Shown here piece after piece: positions 1-7,994 of a DNA stretch of 64,000 nucleotides. The notes beneath the pieces are model-generated. The model was not told the DNA's origin, made no database searches, and saw only the letters and a program-made list of their open reading frames with translations. The stretch's first letter is position 1, and every line of letters starts with the position of its first letter. Source of the DNA: Tsukamurella sputi (GTDB lineage Bacteria; Actinomycetota; Actinomycetes; Mycobacteriales; Mycobacteriaceae); contig NZ_VIGV01000012.1 in assembly GCF_007858445.1 (NCBI RefSeq), forward strand, positions 1-64,000, in the 5' to 3' direction. The translations under genes were made by a program, and so were the position numbers.

Positions 1-1
1 C

Positions 2-1162
2 TTCGCCCGGGCGCAGGGCGCGCTGGCCCGCATGGCGATCGGCGCGGGCCCCGGCACCTGGGTCGGCATGGACGTGCACGCCGAGGCCGTCGCGGCGTTG
101 TCGACGCTCCCGGCGGACACGCTCGCCGCCCCGCGGCTGCTGATCGCCCAGCGACCCGGCACCGCCCCCGTCGGGCCCGACGGCGCCGACCGCCTCGTCG
201 CCGAGGGCATGCCGGAGTTCGTCGAGCCCGGCGCGCACCTCGTCCGCATCCCCGACGAGACGATCGCGGGCATCGCCGCGTGGCTCGCGGCGGAGCTGCC
301 CGCGACGGCGTCGGTGGCGATCGATCCCGTGCTCCGCACGCACTCGCGGCACGACGGCGTGGAGGAACGGATCGAGGACATCGGGGGCGCCGCAGCGATC
401 CGCACCCTGCCCGGCGGTGCCGCACCACGCCGCTCGGTGCTGCTGTGCGCGACCGCCAACGACACCCGCCACGGTCCGAACCGCGCCTCGGTGCAGCTGG
501 CGCGGGACATCGCCCGGTCCGGCGGGAGCGCCCTGCGCTTCGACCGCCGGGGCGCCGGGGAATCCGGCCCCGTGGGCCCGGCCGAGGTGGTCCCGCTGTT
601 CCCCGCGACCGCGGAGACCGACGTGATCGCCGCCGCCCGCACCCTGGACGGGCCGGTGCTCACCGCCGGCGTCTGCTCGGGCTCCTGGTACGCGGCGCAC
701 GCGGCCCGCGCCGTCGCCGCCGATGCGGCGGTGCTCGTGAACGCGGTCCTGTACTCGTGGCGCCTCAAGGCGGGGATCGCCGCTGCGCCCGCCCAGGATC
801 TCGGCGTGCCGCGCTCCGATCCCGCCTTCGCCCGCAGCCCGCGCGGCCGCGTGAAGGACCTGCTGCGTCGCCGGCTGCCGTACCCGGCGTGGCGGCTCCT
901 GGGCCGACGGGGCGTCACCCAGGTCCCGGAGGTGCTGCTGCGCCCCGTCGTCGCGGACGGCACGGACGCCGTCCTCGTCCTCGCGCCGCCGGATGCGGCG
1001 TGGTTCGACGGGCAGCGCGGTCCCGAGGGCCTCCCGCGGCTGGCGGGGTGCCGGGGCGCGATCCGCGTCGTGCGCACCGACCACGGCGACCATCCGGCCT
1101 ACCACCCCGCTGTGCGGTCGGCGCTTGCAACCGCGATAATGCAGTGGTGCGAGAAGCCATGA
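2..1162 (+). CDS. alpha/beta hydrolase, 5' end outside window
   Basis: This is a cytoplasmic alpha/beta hydrolase of unknown substrate. The frame is open to the left edge (first in-window ATG at 32), and the upstream residues FARAQGALAR look like protein, so the true start is probably outside. The fold is seen in SVLLCATANDTRHGPNR (strand and oxyanion region), RFDRRGAGES, and the nucleophile elbow GVCSG. The centre of that elbow is Cys (residue 215 counted from the ATG at 32), as in dienelactone hydrolases and exosortase-associated hydrolases, rather than Ser. A late His lies in RTDHGDHPAYH. The first 100 residues match no domain I recognise. Its stop overlaps the next start by 4 nt (ATGA), so the two are co-translated. 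Confidence 0.75.
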   Translation, partial: FARAQGALARMAIGAGPGTWVGMDVHAEAVAALSTLPADTLAAPRLLIAQRPGTAPVGPDGADRLVAEGMPEFVEPGAHLVRIPDETIAGIAAWLAAELPATASVAIDPVLRTHSRHDGVEERIEDIGGAAAIRTLPGGAAPRRSVLLCATANDTRHGPNRASVQLARDIARSGGSALRFDRRGAGESGPVGPAEVVPLFPATAETDVIAAARTLDGPVLTAGVCSGSWYAAHAARAVAADAAVLVNAVLYSWRLKAGIAAAPAQDLGVPRSDPAFARSPRGRVKDLLRRRLPYPAWRLLGRRGVTQVPEVLLRPVVADGTDAVLVLAPPDAAWFDGQRGPEGLPRLAGCRGAIRVVRTDHGDHPAYHPAVRSALATAIMQWCEKP

Positions 1163-1713
1163 AGGGGCGGCGGATACGGCGCCTCGTCGCGTGCGCTCTC
1201 GTGGTCCTGCTCGTCGGCGTCATCGGCACCACGCTCGATCGCGCCTACCTGCAGCCGAAGATCGACCAGCGGCTCCAGCGCGCCGACGCCATCGTGGTAC
1301 TGGGCGGCAATCCGTACGAACGGTTCGAGTACGGACTCGAGCTCGCCGAGCGCGGGCTGGCCCAGCAGGTGGTCATCTCCAATTCGGTCGGTGTCGCGGA
1401 CGACCGGATGCGCGAGCTGTGCGCCCGGTCGATCACCGGCGTCCAGGTCACCTGCTTCCTCCCGGAGCCGTGGACCACCCGCGGCGAGGCGCAGGAGATC
1501 CGGAGACTCGCCGCCGCGCGCGGCTGGAAGGACATCATCGTCGTCACCACCACGGCGCACCTCGAACGCGCCCGGTTCATCCTGGAACGCTGCTACGGCG
1601 CTCGGATGCAGATGACCGACTTCCCGGAGCAGCGCGGTGTCGCCGAGACCGTCTTCGGCTGGGGTTACCAGAGCGCCGGCTGGCTCAAGGCGCTGTACCA
1701 GACCGGTTGCTAG
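1159..1713 (+). CDS. YdcF/SanA-like DUF218 membrane-anchored protein
   Basis: A 184-residue protein with a basic N-terminus, one membrane helix (about residues 8-24, LVACALVVLLVGVIGTT), then a DUF218 domain. The family motifs are ADAIVVLGG (strand 1), a central VVISNS strand, and DIIVVTTTAHLERARFI near the C-terminus. DUF218 proteins (YdcF, SanA, ElyC) act in the cell envelope, but most have no known reaction. ATG 1159 was chosen because it overlaps the upstream hydrolase stop in an ATGA arrangement. A GTG 12 nt earlier (1147) is also possible. The 3' end overlaps the opposing permease by 29 nt. Confidence 0.8.
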   Translation: MKGRRIRRLVACALVVLLVGVIGTTLDRAYLQPKIDQRLQRADAIVVLGGNPYERFEYGLELAERGLAQQVVISNSVGVADDRMRELCARSITGVQVTCFLPEPWTTRGEAQEIRRLAAARGWKDIIVVTTTAHLERARFILERCYGARMQMTDFPEQRGVAETVFGWGYQSAGWLKALYQTGC

Positions 1714-2929
1714 AGCGGGTGACGGCGAAGGAGAGCGCGCCCACCACCAGCACGACGATGCCCGTGGCCACCGAGCCCGCAGGCAGCGACAGCGCCACCA
1801 GGACACAGCCGGCGAGCCCGACGGCGGGAACGATCCGGGAGCGCACCGTGGCGTCGAGCGTCCACGCGGAGGCGTTCGCGACCGCGTAGTAGACGAGCAC
1901 GGCGAACGACGAGAAGCCGATGGCGGCACCCAGATCAGCGACGGCCGCCACCACGGTGACCACGGCACCGACGGCGAGTTCGGCGGTCACCGGCACGCGG
2001 CGCCGCTCGTCGACGGCCGCGAGTGGCCGCGGCAGGTGACCGTCGCGCGCCATCGCGAGCGTCGTGCGCGAGACCCCGAGCAGCAGCGCCAGCAACGAGC
2101 CCACGGCCGCGACGCAGGCGGTGACGGTGACCACCGCGACCGGGAACCCGGCGGCCCGCGCCGCATCGGCGACCGGGGCGGCGGACGCGGCGAGCCCGGC
2201 CGGGCCGAGTACCGCCAGCAGCGCGACGCCGACGAGGGCGTACACCACGAGGGCCACCGCCAGCGCGGTGAAGATCGCGCGGGGCAGCGTCCGCTCCGGA
2301 TCCCGGACCTCCTCGCCGAGCGTCGCGATGCGCGCGTAGCCCGCGAAGGCGAAGAACAGCAGGCCCGCCGCCTGGAGCACCCCGAACGGCCCGGACCCGG
2401 CACCGTCGAAGACTCGGGAGGGGTCGGCGTCACCGGAGGAAAACGCCACGATCACGACGGCGAGCAGCACTGCCAGCACGAGCGCGACGATCACGCGCGC
2501 CACCCGGGCCGAGCGCTCCACCCCGGCGACGTTGAGACCCGTGAGCACCACCACGGTCGCGGCGGCGACGGCATGCGCGTGGGCGGGCCACGCGTAGTGC
2601 CCGACGGTGAGCGCCATCGCGGCGCAGGACGCACTCTTACCGACGACGAAGCTCCAGCCGGCGAGGTGACCCCAGAACGGGCCGAGGCGCATCCGCCCGT
2701 AGACGTAGGTACCGCCCGACTGCGGGTAGAGAGCGGCGAGCCGAGCCGAACTGCTCGCGTTGCAGTACGCCAGGAGGGCCGCGATGGCGAGCCCCAGGAG
2801 CAGGGCGGAACCGGCGGCGGCCGCAGCCGGGCCGAAGGCCACGAAGACACCGGCACCGATCATCGCGGACAGTCCGACGGCGACGGCGTCGGAGAGGTCG
2901 AGCGTGCGGCGCAGCTCCGGTCCGGTCAT
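1685..2929 (-). CDS. APC-superfamily amino acid permease
   Basis: A 414-residue integral membrane transporter, the usual length for 12-helix APC permeases. The N-terminus carries the family signature: LSDAVAVGLSAMIGAGVFVAF, the unwound helix-1 substrate site (GAGVF). It is followed by GSALLLGLAIAALLAYCNASS and YPQSGGTYVYGR (helix 3). Amino acid or amine uptake is the general family role; the substrate cannot be read from sequence. The ATG (2927-2929) overlaps the stop of the SRPBCC gene upstream on this strand (ATGA), so they form one operon. The same reading frame stays open upstream to 3277, but that part is a shadow of the SRPBCC gene. Confidence 0.88.
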   Translation of the reverse strand: MTGPELRRTLDLSDAVAVGLSAMIGAGVFVAFGPAAAAAGSALLLGLAIAALLAYCNASSSARLAALYPQSGGTYVYGRMRLGPFWGHLAGWSFVVGKSASCAAMALTVGHYAWPAHAHAVAAATVVVLTGLNVAGVERSARVARVIVALVLAVLLAVVIVAFSSGDADPSRVFDGAGSGPFGVLQAAGLLFFAFAGYARIATLGEEVRDPERTLPRAIFTALAVALVVYALVGVALLAVLGPAGLAASAAPVADAARAAGFPVAVVTVTACVAAVGSLLALLLGVSRTTLAMARDGHLPRPLAAVDERRRVPVTAELAVGAVVTVVAAVADLGAAIGFSSFAVLVYYAVANASAWTLDATVRSRIVPAVGLAGCVLVALSLPAGSVATGIVVLVVGALSFAVTRSSNRSGTAP

Positions 2930-3390
2930 CGCTCCTCTGCGCGCTCCGCGAGCCGGTCCACGGACGCGGCCAGACGGTCCGCGGTGGTCGCCCGGGCACG
3001 CGGGAGGCGCTGCTCGTCGTGCAGCTGCGTCCAGTCGTAGGTGTGGGTGACGCGGGTGCCGCCGTCGGCGAGGGGCTCCAGTTCCCACCGCCACAGGTGG
3101 CCGGGCGCGGGCTCGTCGAGCGGGGAGGGCAGCCAGGCGATGAGGCGGCCCTCGTCGAATTCGGTCACGCGGTTGGCGCGGACCTGGCCGTTGGTCAGCG
3201 TCATGGTGAAGACGTCGCCGACGGCGCGCACCCGTTGACCGGGCGCGGCCTCGGTGAGGTTGTCGTTGCCGTCCCACTCGGGCTGCCGCGACGGGTCGGC
3301 GATCAGGGCGAAGACGAGGTCCGCCGGGGCCGCGACATCGCGGCTGGCGGACACGATGCGGGTGTCATCCGATGTGCTCACGTCAGCCAT
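2926..3390 (-). CDS. SRPBCC (START-like) family protein
   Basis: A 154-residue polyketide-cyclase/START-like fold protein. The typical N-terminus is seen (SRDVAAPADLVFALIADPSR, then PEWDGNDNL), followed by beta strands with VRAVGDVFTMTLTNGQVRANRVTEFDEGR and LWRWELEPLADGGTRVTHTYDWT, and a C-terminal helix RATTADRLAASVDRLAERA. Such proteins bind hydrophobic ligands in a central pocket, and a catalytic role is not implied. ATG 3390 gives the MADVSTSDDTRI start. The stop overlaps the permease start by 4 nt. A link between ligand binding and the coupled permease is only inferred. Confidence 0.82.
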   Translation of the reverse strand: MADVSTSDDTRIVSASRDVAAPADLVFALIADPSRQPEWDGNDNLTEAAPGQRVRAVGDVFTMTLTNGQVRANRVTEFDEGRLIAWLPSPLDEPAPGHLWRWELEPLADGGTRVTHTYDWTQLHDEQRLPRARATTADRLAASVDRLAERAEER

Positions 3391-3428
3391 CGAACCAGGC
3401 GCACCCGCATCGTGCCCAGCATTGCGAT

Positions 3429-4166
3429 CTACTTGCGGTTCATGTCGACGCTGTTCTCGAAGGTGACCGAGCCCTCGGGCGAGTTCACCCACTGGCCGGG
3501 GCAGTTGCCGCGCAGCGAGCTCACCACGAGCGGCACGACGCGCGGGTCCCAGGCGAGGTACGCGTGGTCGAACGAGACGGCGGCCGGGAGGTAGCCCTTG
3601 ACCGTCGTGCGGCACTGGCGACCGTCGAGGTTGCCCGACAGCGGGTCGGTCGAGCTGCGGATCGAGTAGAACTCGGTGGGACCGGGGGTGTCGACGCCCG
3701 CGTTCAGCTGGTTGAGGATCGCCGAGCCGTTGCACGCGCCGTTCGCGGGCGCAGGCAGGACGCAGCCGGTGGGCGAGCCGTACTCGACGCCGCCGAGCAC
3801 CACCGAGCGGGCCACGTCCTTGTTCCCGCCGAGCACCTTGATGTAGTAGCGGCTGCTGATGGCGCCGGAGCTGTGCGAGACGATCGAGACCCTGCGGTTC
3901 GGCGACGCCTTCTTCGCCTCGTCGACGGTGGCCTTGAGCTGGCCGGCTTCCTTCCTGTGGTCGAAGCCGGGCAGCCACAGGTTCTTCACGTCGAAACCGG
4001 CGTTGCGCAGGTTGGTGTTCAGGGGCTCGTAGACCTCACCCGGTGCGATCAGGCCGGCGTAGACGATCACGAGGTCGCGCTCGGCGGCCTGGGCGATCGA
4101 CGGGACGGCGGACACGACGCCGAGGGCAGCAGCGGCGGCGACGAAGGACTTGCCAAGAGTTTGCAT
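3429..4166 (-). CDS. secreted lipase/esterase (class 2-like triacylglycerol lipase)
   Basis: A 245-residue secreted hydrolase. The N-terminus is a Sec signal peptide (MQTLGKSFVAAAAALGVVSA, cleavage likely after AQA at about residue 28). The mature protein has the strand DLVIVYAGLIAPG, the nucleophile elbow SHSSG (Ser in VSIVSHSSGA), SSTDPLSG as the probable acid region, and FDHAYL as the probable His. Four Cys residues probably form disulfides. It resembles small actinobacterial lipases that release fatty acids from glycerides. ATG 4166 is preceded by TACCTT (4173-4178, minus strand) with 6 nt between, a leaderless promoter arrangement; an in-frame ATG at 4184 would spoil the signal peptide. 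Confidence 0.82.
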   Translation of the reverse strand: MQTLGKSFVAAAAALGVVSAVPSIAQAAERDLVIVYAGLIAPGEVYEPLNTNLRNAGFDVKNLWLPGFDHRKEAGQLKATVDEAKKASPNRRVSIVSHSSGAISSRYYIKVLGGNKDVARSVVLGGVEYGSPTGCVLPAPANGACNGSAILNQLNAGVDTPGPTEFYSIRSSTDPLSGNLDGRQCRTTVKGYLPAAVSFDHAYLAWDPRVVPLVVSSLRGNCPGQWVNSPEGSVTFENSVDMNRK

Positions 4167-4280
4167 GCGCAAAAGGTACAACATCTGAGAGGAGACTGTG
4201 CAACACGGATGCTGACCCTGTGCGCGGCGTGTCGCCCCCGGGCGCGCCGCACCGCGTTCGGCGGTCTCCGGGTCGCCGAT

Positions 4281-4286
4281 TATTCT
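4281..4286 (+). promoter_or_regulatory. -10 element TATTCT, leaderless
   Basis: TATTCT lies 7 nt before the ATG of the zinc dehydrogenase. There is no Shine-Dalgarno sequence, so the mRNA probably begins at or next to the start codon. Confidence 0.55.
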
Positions 4287-4293
4287 CGGGCGT

Positions 4294-5460
4294 ATGAAAG
4301 CTGTCGTGTGCACCGAGGGTCGGCTGACCGTCGAAGAAGTCCCCGCTCCGAGCCCGGCCCGCGGGCAGGTGCTGCTCACCGTGACCCGCACCGGGATCTG
4401 CGGCTCCGATCTGCACGCCCGCCACCACGCCGATCTCGTCGCGGACCTGGCGGCCAAGGCCGGGTATCCGGATTGCATGCGGACCGATCAGCGCATCGTC
4501 ATGGGGCACGAGTTTGTGGGCACCGTCGCCGAGTACGGGCCCGGCTGCCGCAAGCGCTGGCCCGTGGGCACCCGCGTCGTCGCCCTCCCGACGTTGATGG
4601 TCGGCAGCGAGCCGCAGCTCGTGGGCCTGTCCGAGCGCTCTCCCGGCTCCTACGCCGAGCAGGTGCTCGTCCAGGAGTCGATGACGATGCCGGTGCCGGA
4701 CAAGCTGTCCGACGAGGAGGCCGCGCTCACCGAGCCGATGGCCGTCGCGTGGCACGCGGTGCGGCGCGCCGAGATCGGCCGGGGCCGGACGGCGATCGTG
4801 ATCGGCTGCGGTCCCATCGGCCTCGCCGTCATCGCGATGCTCCGCGCCTCGGGCGTCAAGGAGATCATCGCCAGTGACTTCTCCCCCGGCCGCCGTGCCC
4901 TGGCGAAGCGGATGGGCGCGCACGTCGTGGTGGATCCGCGCGAGCAGCAGCCGTGGGACGCGTACAAGCAGCCGCGCACTGAGATCCGCCGCGCCAGCGA
5001 CCTGTTCAAGCTGGGCGTGAGCACGATGGACAAGCTCACCCTGATTCCCGGCCCGGTGCCGTGGTGGCACGCCTTCCGGCTCGCGGACAAGATCGGCGAG
5101 ACCCCGTCCGGCCCCGTGGTCTTCGAGTGCGTGGGCGTGCCCGGCATGATCAACTCGATCATCGAGGCCGCGCCGCTGCGCACCCGCGTGATCGTGGTGG
5201 GCGTCTGCATGGAGCCCGACCAGATCATGCCCGCGCTGGCCGGCAACAAGGAGATCGACCTGCGGTTCGCCTTCGGCTACGACCCGGGTGAGTTCCACGA
5301 CACGCTGCACATGATGGCGAGCGGCAAGGTCGATGTGAAGCCGCTGGTCACGGGTACCGTCGGGCTCGCGGGCGTCGAGACCGCCTTCGATGCTCTCGGC
5401 GACCCCGAGGTGCACGCCAAGATCCTCATCGACCCGTCGAGCGCGGTGACCGCGCCCTGA
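4294..5460 (+). CDS. zinc-dependent medium-chain dehydrogenase
   Basis: A 388-residue MDR-superfamily oxidoreductase. The catalytic zinc site is seen in GICGSDLHARHH (Cys about residue 38) and MGHEFVGTVAEYG. The Rossmann domain follows with AIVIGCGPIGLAVIAMLRASG. The structural four-Cys zinc loop typical of alcohol dehydrogenases is missing: the region after GHE reads CRKRWPVGTRVVALPTLM. There is a long insertion (roughly residues 225-275, containing TLIPGPVPWWHAFRLADKIG) before VVFECVGVPGMINS. The substrate is unknown. The start is fixed by the leaderless -10 at 4281. The following xthA begins 11 nt after the stop. Confidence 0.85.
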   Translation: MKAVVCTEGRLTVEEVPAPSPARGQVLLTVTRTGICGSDLHARHHADLVADLAAKAGYPDCMRTDQRIVMGHEFVGTVAEYGPGCRKRWPVGTRVVALPTLMVGSEPQLVGLSERSPGSYAEQVLVQESMTMPVPDKLSDEEAALTEPMAVAWHAVRRAEIGRGRTAIVIGCGPIGLAVIAMLRASGVKEIIASDFSPGRRALAKRMGAHVVVDPREQQPWDAYKQPRTEIRRASDLFKLGVSTMDKLTLIPGPVPWWHAFRLADKIGETPSGPVVFECVGVPGMINSIIEAAPLRTRVIVVGVCMEPDQIMPALAGNKEIDLRFAFGYDPGEFHDTLHMMASGKVDVKPLVTGTVGLAGVETAFDALGDPEVHAKILIDPSSAVTAP

Positions 5461-5471
5461 CCGCGCCCGAC

Positions 5472-6347
5472 GTGCTGCGCGTCGGCACGTTCAACGTCAA
5501 CGGGATCCGGGCGGCGCGACGACGGGGCTTCGACGCCTGGCTCGCGGGCCGCGGCCTCGACGTGCTCGCGCTCCAGGAGTTGCGCTCTCCACCCGCCGAG
5601 GTGGGCGACTTCCCCGGGTACTCGGCCGCGATCGACTGCGGCTCCGTCCCGGGGCGCAACGGCGTGGCGGTGCTGACGCGCACGCCGCCGGCCGCCGTGC
5701 GGAGCTGGGCGTCCGATGGCCCCCGTGCGCGGGGCCTCGGCGCCTACGCGCACGAGGGCCGCTACATCGAGGTGGATCTCGCGGACGCGCCCCTGACCGT
5801 CGCGTGCCTGTACCTGCCCAAGGGCGGCCTGCCCGAGCACCTACAGCGGCCCGGCAACATCCGGGACGTGCCGGACGGCGGCGCCAAGTACGCGCGGAAG
5901 ATGCGCTTCCTCGAGGCCTTCGCGCGGGAGCTCAGTCGCAACCGGCGGGCGGCGCTCGCGGCCGGGCGGGACTTCCTCCTGCTCGGGGACCTGAATCTCG
6001 CGCACCTGCCGCACGACGTGACGAACTGGCGGCCGGCCCAGAAGATGGAGGGCTTCCTGCCCGAGGAGCGGGCCTGGCTCGGCGCGCAGCTCGGCCCCCG
6101 CCGCCTGGTCGACGTCGTCCGGGCCCTGCACGGCGACCGTCCCGGTCCGCTCTCGTGGTGGAGTTGGGCAGGCGAGTCGTTCACCAAGGACGTCGGCTGG
6201 CGGATCGACCATCACCTCGCGACGCCGCGGCTCGCGCGGGCCGCGCGATCGGTCGTCGTCGACAAGGAACCGTCGCCCGAGGCGCGGCTCTCCGACCACG
6301 CGCCCGTCGTCGTGGACTACGCCGCCGGCTGGCGCGCGCCCTCCTGA
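5472..6347 (+). CDS. xthA: exodeoxyribonuclease III (AP endonuclease)
   Basis: A 291-residue endonuclease/exonuclease/phosphatase family enzyme that cleaves at abasic sites and removes 3' blocks in base excision repair. Family motifs in order: FNVNGIRAA (Asn8/Asn10), LALQELR (metal-binding Glu36), DFLLLGDLNLAH, and the C-terminal RLSDHAPVVVDY with the catalytic Asp-His pair. The GTG at 5472 puts the protein start (VLRVGTFNVNG) exactly where XthA proteins begin. It follows the dehydrogenase closely and may share its transcript. The last 31 nt overlap the opposing antiporter gene. Confidence 0.9.
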   Translation: MLRVGTFNVNGIRAARRRGFDAWLAGRGLDVLALQELRSPPAEVGDFPGYSAAIDCGSVPGRNGVAVLTRTPPAAVRSWASDGPRARGLGAYAHEGRYIEVDLADAPLTVACLYLPKGGLPEHLQRPGNIRDVPDGGAKYARKMRFLEAFARELSRNRRAALAAGRDFLLLGDLNLAHLPHDVTNWRPAQKMEGFLPEERAWLGAQLGPRRLVDVVRALHGDRPGPLSWWSWAGESFTKDVGWRIDHHLATPRLARAARSVVVDKEPSPEARLSDHAPVVVDYAAGWRAPS

Positions 6348-7468
6348 CGGATGCGCCCCGCCGGGCCGGCGGCCAGCGCGGCGCCGGCGATGGTGATGAG
6401 CGCGCCGAGGATCATCGCGGCGGCCTCGCCGGGGACGAGGAGGTGCAACTGCTCGCCGACGGTGACCGCGGCGACGGGGACGCCGATCTGCGCGGCCGCG
6501 AGCACGCCGAGCGGAAGCGACTGGCCGAGGATTCGCATGACGATGTGCGCGACGACCGCGCCGATGCCCAGAGCGAGGCCGAGGACGATGAACTTCGGAT
6601 GCGAGACCAGGTCGCGAAGATCGATGCGCGCACCGAGCCAGACGAAGAAGAGCGGTGCGAAGAAGCCCTCCTCGATGGCGAAGAGCTGCTTCGCGACGCG
6701 CCGCGGCTCCCCCACCGCCGCGACCGCGAGGCCCATCGCGAAGCCCGCGAGCATCACGGAGACGTGCATCGAGGTCGCCACCGCGGCGAGGAGGAAGAGC
6801 CCGACCAGGCTGACGCGCAGTTCGATCGCGAACCGACGCTCCTCGGAGACCTTGTGGACCCGTCGCTGCCACCCCCGCTCCTCCGCGAGCCGCAGCAGGA
6901 GGTAGACGACGAGGGCCGCCGCCCCGACCGCGAGTGCGCCGAGGGCGGCACGCCCCGCCGCCGACGGGTTGATGACCAGCGGCAACGCGACCACGCAGAC
7001 CGTATCGGCGATGGCCACCTGCGCCGTCAGGGCGAGGATCGGTGTGCCGCTCAGAGACGCCGAGTCGAGGATCGGCAGTACCACCGCCGCGGAGGACGAG
7101 GCCATGAGCACCGCGTACAGCGGAGCGTGGCCCGTCCCGAAGGCCGCGGCCAGCCCCGTCGCCACCACCGTGGCGACCACGCCGACGAGCGCCGCGCGGA
7201 GCGCGCCGGCACCGAGCGCCGACCGCACCGCCGGGTCCCGGACCGGGACGTGCGTCCCGGCCACGAACATCACCAGGGCGAAGCCGATGTCGGCGAGGAA
7301 GGCGAAGGTGGGCTCCGACGCGTCGAGCACCCGGAAGCCCGTCGTGCCGAAGAGCACGCCCGCGGCGAGGGGCCCGACGATCGCCGGGATGTGCCACGAC
7401 GTGGGCAGCGCGAGCACGGGTCCCAGTAGCCCGAGGGCCGTCACCAGCGCGAGTGTCGAGAAGGTCAT
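6317..7468 (-). CDS. CPA2-type cation/proton antiporter
   Basis: A 383-residue membrane protein of the KefB/Na+-H+ exchanger domain family, exchanging monovalent cations for protons. Visible family parts: HIPAIVGPLAAGVLFGTTG (helices 2-3), FLADIGFALVMFVAGTHV, and the discontinuous-helix region SSSAAVVLPILDS followed by QVAIADTVCVVALPL (Asp at the ion site). No TrkA-N domain is attached. ATG 7468 is preceded by TAGCGT (7476-7481, minus strand) 7 nt upstream. The TAG of that element is also the stop codon of the upstream gene, so this gene likely has its own leaderless promoter inside the operon. Confidence 0.87.
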   Translation of the reverse strand: MTFSTLALVTALGLLGPVLALPTSWHIPAIVGPLAAGVLFGTTGFRVLDASEPTFAFLADIGFALVMFVAGTHVPVRDPAVRSALGAGALRAALVGVVATVVATGLAAAFGTGHAPLYAVLMASSSAAVVLPILDSASLSGTPILALTAQVAIADTVCVVALPLVINPSAAGRAALGALAVGAAALVVYLLLRLAEERGWQRRVHKVSEERRFAIELRVSLVGLFLLAAVATSMHVSVMLAGFAMGLAVAAVGEPRRVAKQLFAIEEGFFAPLFFVWLGARIDLRDLVSHPKFIVLGLALGIGAVVAHIVMRILGQSLPLGVLAAAQIGVPVAAVTVGEQLHLLVPGEAAAMILGALITIAGAALAAGPAGRIRQEGARQPAA

Positions 7469-7478
7469 TGCGAGCACG

Positions 7479-7994
7479 CTACTCCGCGCGCGCCGCCCAG
7501 TACCCTCGAAGTTCCTGCTCCGTCGCGGACCTCGCGGCCAGCTCGCCACCGTCGTCGAGCAGCGCCACGACCTCCCGCGGGAAGGCGTCCTCCGCCACCA
7601 GTTCGGCCTTCGCGCGCCGCATCGCCGCGAGCAGCGCGTACCCGTACCGGGCGTACGCGGCCTCCCAGTCGGCGGTTTCGAGGCCGTCGACGAGCTCGTT
7701 CAGCCGGTCCTGCCAGGCGTCGAGCGGCGCCCGCCGAGCCCAGGCCCCGTCGGACCGCGGCCATGCGGAGGGGTTCCAGAGCGACCGCGGGGCAACGGAT
7801 TCGACGGTGCCGAGCGCCGGGACGGGCAGGTGGATCGGGCCGCCGTGCTCCGCGTGGAAGGCCGTCAGTGCGTAGGCGTAGGGCAGCTCCCCGTCGGCCT
7901 GGTAGACGAGCGCCCGCGCGACCGCCCGCAGCTCCTCGGCGATCGCGTCCTCGAAGCCGAACCAGTCGATGCCGGGGCCGTCGCCGCGCGTCAC
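7479..7994 (-). CDS. conserved hypothetical protein coupled to lactate monooxygenase
   Basis: I do not recognise this 171-residue protein with confidence; it vaguely recalls DUF4303-type proteins. It is acidic, soluble and mostly alpha-helical, with EDAIAEELRAVARAL and YARYGYALLAAMRRAKAEL, and no membrane helix or Cys. The start is a GTG (7992-7994) sharing bases with the stop of the lactate monooxygenase gene (GTGA overlap), so translation is coupled. Its TAG stop is part of the -10 element for the antiporter gene. Co-translation suggests, but does not show, a role linked to the oxygenase. Confidence 0.7.
   Translation of the reverse strand: MTRGDGPGIDWFGFEDAIAEELRAVARALVYQADGELPYAYALTAFHAEHGGPIHLPVPALGTVESVAPRSLWNPSAWPRSDGAWARRAPLDAWQDRLNELVDGLETADWEAAYARYGYALLAAMRRAKAELVAEDAFPREVVALLDDGGELAARSATEQELRGYWAARAE

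Noticed and set aside
1637-3040. A 467-codon plus-strand frame opposite the permease
   Set aside because: Arg/Gly/His-rich shadow without a domain; the permease on the minus strand has clear APC motifs.
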